A DNA stretch of 64,000 nt from Phyllobacterium sophorae (GTDB taxonomy: Bacteria; Pseudomonadota; Alphaproteobacteria; Rhizobiales; Rhizobiaceae): contig NZ_PGGM01000002.1 of the NCBI RefSeq assembly GCF_003010965.1, positions 1 through 64,000 on the forward strand, in the 5' to 3' direction. The translations under genes and the position numbers were made by a program. Positions 59,090-64,000 of this stretch are shown here, piece by piece. A model generated the notes under the pieces. That model worked only from the letters and a program-made list of their open reading frames with translations, was not told where the DNA came from and ran no database searches. Position 1 is the first letter of the stretch. The number at the start of each line of letters is the position of its first letter.

Positions 59090-60739
59090 ATGGCACGCCA
59101 ATTCATTTATCATATGGCCGGCCTGAACAAGGCATACGGAACCAAGAAGGTTCTTGAAAATATTCACCTTTCCTTCTACCCCGACGCCAAGATCGGTATC
59201 CTCGGGCCGAACGGTGCCGGTAAGTCGACGATCCTCAAGATCATGGCTGGCATGGACAAGGAATATACCGGTGAGGCCTGGCTCGCCGATGGTGCGACCG
59301 TTGGTTACCTCGCGCAGGAGCCTGTTCTCGATCCGACCAAGGACGTGATGGGCAACGTCATGGATGGAGTTGCCGACAAGAAGGCAATCCTCGACCGCTA
59401 CAATGAACTGATGATGAATTATTCCGACGAAACCGCCGATGAAGGCGCCAAGTTGCAGGATATCATCGACCACAAGAACCTGTGGGATCTGGAATCCCAG
59501 GTCGAAATGGCGATGGAAGCGCTTCGCTGTCCTCCAGGTGACAGCGAAGTGACCAATCTCTCCGGTGGTGAGCGCCGCCGTGTGGCGCTGTGCCGTCTGT
59601 TGCTGTCGCAGCCCGATCTTTTGCTTCTCGATGAGCCGACCAACCACCTTGATGCGGAAACCACAGCGTGGCTGGAAAAGCACCTGCGCGAATATCCGGG
59701 CTCTGTCCTCCTGATCACGCACGATCGATACTTCCTCGACAATGTGACGGGCTGGATTCTCGAGCTCGATCGCGGCCGCGGCATTCCATATGAAGGCAAC
59801 TATTCAGCCTATCTCGGCGCCAAGGCCAAGCGCATGCTGCAGGAGGGCCGCGAGGATGACTCGCGCCAGAAGGCACTTGAACGCGAGCGCGAGTGGATTT
59901 CCGCCAGCCCCAAGGCCCGCCAGGCAAAGTCGAAGGCGCGCATCAAGGCCTATGACGCGCTGGTCGATGCCGCTAACGATCAGCGTCCGGGCGATGCTCA
60001 GATACTCATTCCGGCGGGCGAGCGCCTTGGTCAGGTCGTGATCGAGGCAGAGAACCTTACCAAATCCTTTGGCGATCGCGTTCTTATCGAAAACCTCACC
60101 TTCAAACTGCCCCCCGGCGGCATTGTCGGCATTATCGGCCCTAACGGTGCCGGTAAGACTACCCTGTTCAAGATGATCACCGGTCAGGAAAAGCCTGATT
60201 CCGGCTCCATTCGCGTCGGTGACACGGTGCATCTCGGCTATGTCGACCAGAGCCGGGATCATCTGAAGGCTGACAAGAACGTCTGGGAAGAAATTTCCGG
60301 CGGCAATGAAATCATCAAGCTCGGCAAGCACGAAATGAATTCGCGTGCCTATGTCTCGGCGTTCAACTTCAAGGGCGGCGACCAGCAGCAGAAGGTCGGC
60401 AACCTCTCGGGCGGTCAGCGCAATCGCGTGCATCTCGCCAAAATGTTGCAGGCCGGCGGCAATGTTCTGCTGCTCGACGAACCGACTAACGATCTCGACA
60501 CCGAAACATTGGCGGCGCTTGAAGATGCCTTGGAAAAATATGCGGGCTGCGCCGTGATCATCAGCCACGATCGCATGTTCCTCGACCGTCTGGCGACGCA
60601 CATCCTCGCATTCGAAGGCGACAGTCACGTCGAGTGGTTCGAAGGCAATTTCGAAGACTACGAGAATGACAAGATCCGCCGCCTCGGACCGGACAGCGTC
60701 AATCCAAAGCGTCCGACATACAAGCCTTTGACGCGCTGA
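59090..60739 (+). CDS. ettA: EttA, energy-dependent translational throttle (ABC-F)
   Basis: The 549-residue soluble protein has two ABC ATPase domains and no membrane part. Site 1 has GPNGAGKSTILKI, NLSGGERRRVALCRLL and LLLLDEPTNHLD; site 2 has GPNGAGKTTLFKM, NLSGGQRNRVHLAKML and LLLDEPTNDLD. The EttA arm is inserted in the first domain (residues about 95-140), and the inter-domain linker is EREREWISASPKARQAKSKARI. EttA binds the ribosomal E site and gates early elongation by the ATP/ADP ratio. ATG 59090 begins MARQFIYHMAGL as in the family. A terminator follows. Confidence 0.95.
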   Translation: MARQFIYHMAGLNKAYGTKKVLENIHLSFYPDAKIGILGPNGAGKSTILKIMAGMDKEYTGEAWLADGATVGYLAQEPVLDPTKDVMGNVMDGVADKKAILDRYNELMMNYSDETADEGAKLQDIIDHKNLWDLESQVEMAMEALRCPPGDSEVTNLSGGERRRVALCRLLLSQPDLLLLDEPTNHLDAETTAWLEKHLREYPGSVLLITHDRYFLDNVTGWILELDRGRGIPYEGNYSAYLGAKAKRMLQEGREDDSRQKALEREREWISASPKARQAKSKARIKAYDALVDAANDQRPGDAQILIPAGERLGQVVIEAENLTKSFGDRVLIENLTFKLPPGGIVGIIGPNGAGKTTLFKMITGQEKPDSGSIRVGDTVHLGYVDQSRDHLKADKNVWEEISGGNEIIKLGKHEMNSRAYVSAFNFKGGDQQQKVGNLSGGQRNRVHLAKMLQAGGNVLLLDEPTNDLDTETLAALEDALEKYAGCAVIISHDRMFLDRLATHILAFEGDSHVEWFEGNFEDYENDKIRRLGPDSVNPKRPTYKPLTR

Positions 60740-60745
60740 TCTTCC

Positions 60746-60780
60746 TGGGAGGGTGGAAACGCCCTCCCATCATCATTTTT
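60746..60780 (+). terminator. Intrinsic terminator after ettA
   Basis: TGGGAGGG pairs with CCCTCCCA around an 8-base loop, then an A/T stretch ending in TTTTT, 7 bp after the stop. Confidence 0.85.
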
Positions 60781-60856
60781 GACGGATCCATCAGTCATAT
60801 TTGCTGGTTTTCGCGGTCGATTTTTTTAAAGTACGGCGAGTTTCACGGAGCGCGCA

Positions 60857-61465
60857 ATGACCGACCTGTTTGCAACAAAGACCGGGATTCTACCCTCCCG
60901 CAAGATCGGTGGACGGGTTAGCGGCCTGTTCGAGGCGCTTGCAGGAGATTTCGTCACGACGCCGGCAAGCTCGCTCGAACTGACTTTTGACGGGATTGTA
61001 GGCGATTACCACGCCGGTGCCACCCGTAAGTCCGGCGGGCGTGAACCCTGGTATCCGCGCGGCACGGAGATGCGTAATGAACGCCAGCTTTCCATTCTCG
61101 CATCGGATGAGTTGAGGGAAGTCGCCAACGGCATGGGGTTGGCGGAACTCAGGCCGGAATGGATCGGTGGCAATATGGTTATCGACGGTGTTCCATCGCT
61201 GTCGATGCTGCCACCACGCACCCTGCTGTTCTTCGAAGGCGGCGTGACCCTGAGGGTTGACGGTCAAAATGCGCCTTGCAAGGTGGCTGGGCGCTCCATC
61301 GGCGAGCATGCCGCTACGGCGGACCATACCACCACGGCGCTGGATTTTGTCCGGGTGTCGCGGCGTTTGCGAGGGATCGTGGCCTGGGTGGAGAAGCCCG
61401 GCACCGTTCGCGCTGGCGAAAAGGTCGATGTGCGTGTGCCCGAGCAATGGATTTATCAGCCCTGA
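60857..61465 (+). CDS. MOSC-domain protein
   Basis: The 202-residue protein is a stand-alone MOSC domain (about residues 30-195). The conserved Cys that can carry sulfur is in GQNAPCKVAGRSIGEH, with LTFDGIVGDYHAGATRKSGGREPWYPRGTEMRNERQLSI before it. Such proteins are relatives of the C-terminal domain of Mo-cofactor sulfurase and of YiiM/mARC-type reductases. It might sulfurate or use the Mo cofactor needed by the hydroxylase at 1.9-4.5 kb, but nothing links them directly. The gene is isolated between ettA and the riboswitch. Confidence 0.88.
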   Translation: MTDLFATKTGILPSRKIGGRVSGLFEALAGDFVTTPASSLELTFDGIVGDYHAGATRKSGGREPWYPRGTEMRNERQLSILASDELREVANGMGLAELRPEWIGGNMVIDGVPSLSMLPPRTLLFFEGGVTLRVDGQNAPCKVAGRSIGEHAATADHTTTALDFVRVSRRLRGIVAWVEKPGTVRAGEKVDVRVPEQWIYQP

Positions 61466-61502
61466 GGCTTGCGCCAGAGAGTTTTCTGTGGCGAATGGTT
61501 TG

Positions 61503-62728
<1,226 letters not shown>

Positions 62729-62821
62729 GCGTCTTCCTTTGCGGCGATTCTCGCGGCTATTTCAGACGCGGCAAATTTTGTCGTCAATGGCAAAAACTAA
62801 CTTGCCAAAACCTTATTTCTC

Positions 62822-62841
62822 ACATAAACATATCTTTATGT
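62822..62841. promoter_or_regulatory. Operator palindrome of the ArsR-methyltransferase/metF operon
   Basis: ACATAAA-CATATC-TTTATGT has perfect 7-bp arms and ends 12 bp before the start codon of the ArsR-type gene. That position suits autorepression. Confidence 0.65.
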
Positions 62842-62853
62842 CTTTTGAGGTGA

Positions 62854-63864
62854 ATGATGGACAAGCGTAATCTCAATCTTGATCTGATGGTCGATACGCT
62901 GAAAGCAGCGGCGGAGCCAAGCCGGCTGCGGATCCTGGCGCTGTTGTCGCGGGGCGATCTGACCGTTTCGGACCTCACTTCCATTCTCGGCCAATCGCAG
63001 CCGCGCGTTTCGCGCCACCTCAAGCTGCTGTTTGAAGCAAGCCTGATCAATCGGTATCAGGAAGGTTCGTGGGCCTATTTCCGTCTGGCAGATTCCCTTA
63101 TCGTCGGCGATATAGCCCGTTCGCTGCTGGATCGCCTTGATTACGCTGATCCTCTGCTGGAACGCGACCTTGAGCGCCTCTCCTCGGTGAAATTGCAGCG
63201 TCGCGAGCGGGCTGCCGCTTACTTCAGCGCCAATGCGACAAGCTGGGATGTGATCCGCTCTTTGCATGTACCAGATGGCGCCGTGGAAGACGCTCTTTTG
63301 AAGATTGTCGGCCGCAAGCCATTCCAGGCCATGCTTGATGTCGGCACGGGCACAGGACGCCTGCTCGAGCTGTTCTCGCCGCTTTATGTGCGCGGCGTCG
63401 GTATCGACATCAATCGCGACATGCTGACCATTGCCCGCTCCAATCTGGACAAGGATGGCATTACCAATGCGCAAGTGCGCCATGGCGACGTTTATTCACT
63501 GCCGGTTGATCGTGAATCCTTCGATTTAGTGACCATTCACCAGGTCCTCCATTTCCTTGATAATCCGGCCGAAGCAATTCGCGAGGCGGCACGTGCACTG
63601 CGCGCAGGAGGGCGAATGTTGATTGTCGATTTCGCCCCGCACGAACTTGAGTTTCTGCGCGACAGCCATGCGCATGTGCGTCTGGGCTTCAGCGATACGC
63701 ATATGCGTGACTGGCTTACCGAAGCCGGTCTGATGCTCGAGGAAAGTCTGGAACTTGAGCCGAAAGACAAAGACAAACTGACTGTCAAATTGTGGCTGGC
63801 ACGCGACCCGCGCTTGCTGATTGCCGATCCCGCTTTAACCTCCCGCGTCACGGAGAGCGTATAA
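62854..63864 (+). CDS. ArsR-type regulator fused to a SAM-dependent methyltransferase domain
   Basis: The 336-residue protein has two domains. Residues 10-95 are a winged helix (AAAEPSRLRILALLSRGDLTV, recognition helix SQPRVSRHLKLLFEASL). Residues 150-310 are a class I methyltransferase with SAM motif I MLDVGTGTGRLLELF, the acidic VGIDINRDM and motif IV region FDLVTIHQVLHFLD. Its stop overlaps the metF start (TAATG). Because metF makes the methyl donor for methionine, the second domain may sense SAM or S-adenosylhomocysteine rather than methylate; that is inference. GAGG precedes the ATG-ATG start, and a palindrome sits just upstream. Confidence 0.85.
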   Translation: MMDKRNLNLDLMVDTLKAAAEPSRLRILALLSRGDLTVSDLTSILGQSQPRVSRHLKLLFEASLINRYQEGSWAYFRLADSLIVGDIARSLLDRLDYADPLLERDLERLSSVKLQRRERAAAYFSANATSWDVIRSLHVPDGAVEDALLKIVGRKPFQAMLDVGTGTGRLLELFSPLYVRGVGIDINRDMLTIARSNLDKDGITNAQVRHGDVYSLPVDRESFDLVTIHQVLHFLDNPAEAIREAARALRAGGRMLIVDFAPHELEFLRDSHAHVRLGFSDTHMRDWLTEAGLMLEESLELEPKDKDKLTVKLWLARDPRLLIADPALTSRVTESV

Positions 63865-64000
63865 TGAGTTTTTTCCGCCAGTCCCGCCGTCCCGATCTCG
63901 GAACCAATATCCGGGTTTCCTTTGAATTTTTTCCGCCCAAGACCGAGGTCATGGAAGAGCGGCTTTGGGAAACAGTGACGCGCCTTGCGCCACTCACCCC
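63864..64000 (+). CDS. metF: 5,10-methylenetetrahydrofolate reductase MetF, N-terminal part
   Basis: The visible 45 codons (MSFFRQSRRPDLGTNIRVSF, EFFPPKTEVMEERLWETVTR and the next few) show the MetF N-terminus, with the SFEFFPPKT motif whose Glu is catalytic. The enzyme reduces methylene-THF to methyl-THF for methionine synthesis. The start overlaps the stop of the ArsR-methyltransferase gene by one base, so the two are co-translated. The gene continues beyond the right edge of the window. Confidence 0.93.
   Translation, partial: MSFFRQSRRPDLGTNIRVSFEFFPPKTEVMEERLWETVTRLAPLT

Overview
The window reads as chromosomal DNA of an alphaproteobacterium of the order Hyphomicrobiales (Rhizobiales), most like Phyllobacteriaceae, Rhizobiaceae or Brucellaceae. 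The grounds are the NtrY-type sensor, an HWE-family histidine kinase, several sugar ABC operons with UgpC-type ATPases, a cobalamin riboswitch before bluB, an ArsR-methyltransferase fusion beside metF, and moderately high GC. Genus assignment is inference. I saw no rRNA, tRNA, CRISPR array, prophage or replication origin.

Left part (1-12 kb). The left edge holds the end of an IS3-type insertion sequence abutting a gene that has lost its N-terminus, then about 1 kb without a convincing gene. Next come a two-subunit molybdenum hydroxylase (IorAB type), a small haem-copper-oxidase-like membrane protein with an FNR-like box upstream, an HWE kinase, a 34-residue membrane peptide with a perfect Shine-Dalgarno sequence, an NtrY-like kinase with no NtrX beside it, a deformylase-like protein lacking metal ligands, a cupin and a PAS-GGDEF protein.

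Transport and metabolism (12-46 kb). A LacI regulator diverges from an AfuABC-like importer followed by an inositol-monophosphatase-family enzyme; sugar phosphate is a better guess for the substrate than iron. Then come a symporter-thioesterase fusion, a GGDEF-EAL protein, an ArsR/NamA divergent pair, the metNIQ methionine importer and a Pho-box-preceded ugpBAEC operon. pncA, nagA, a SIS-type glucosamine-6-phosphate deaminase, a GntR regulator and an amino-sugar kinase run leftward. They diverge from murQ, a sugar ABC importer, a Gfo/Idh/MocA oxidoreductase and an aldo-keto reductase. Together the two arms give a complete route from imported MurNAc or GlcNAc to fructose-6-phosphate.

Right part (46-64 kb). 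UDP-glucose dehydrogenase is followed by a likely nuclease toxin with two tandem paralogous candidate immunity genes. After that come an Rrf2/flavoprotein pair, a degenerate formaldehyde-activating-enzyme homologue, a three-gene lipid A/core glycosylation operon resembling RgtE/RgtF plus a GT39 enzyme, and an alpha/beta hydrolase, CoA-transferase and ThDP-enzyme operon. A repeat-containing 1.3 kb spacer leads to ettA, a MOSC protein, riboswitch-controlled bluB, a DUF2293 protein, and an ArsR-methyltransferase gene overlapping metF, which runs off the window.

The most unusual items are the toxin/immunity module (46499-48897), the symporter-thioesterase fusion (19233-21050), the AfuABC-like operon with its own phosphatase, and two enzyme-family members that have lost catalytic residues (deformylase and Fae homologues).
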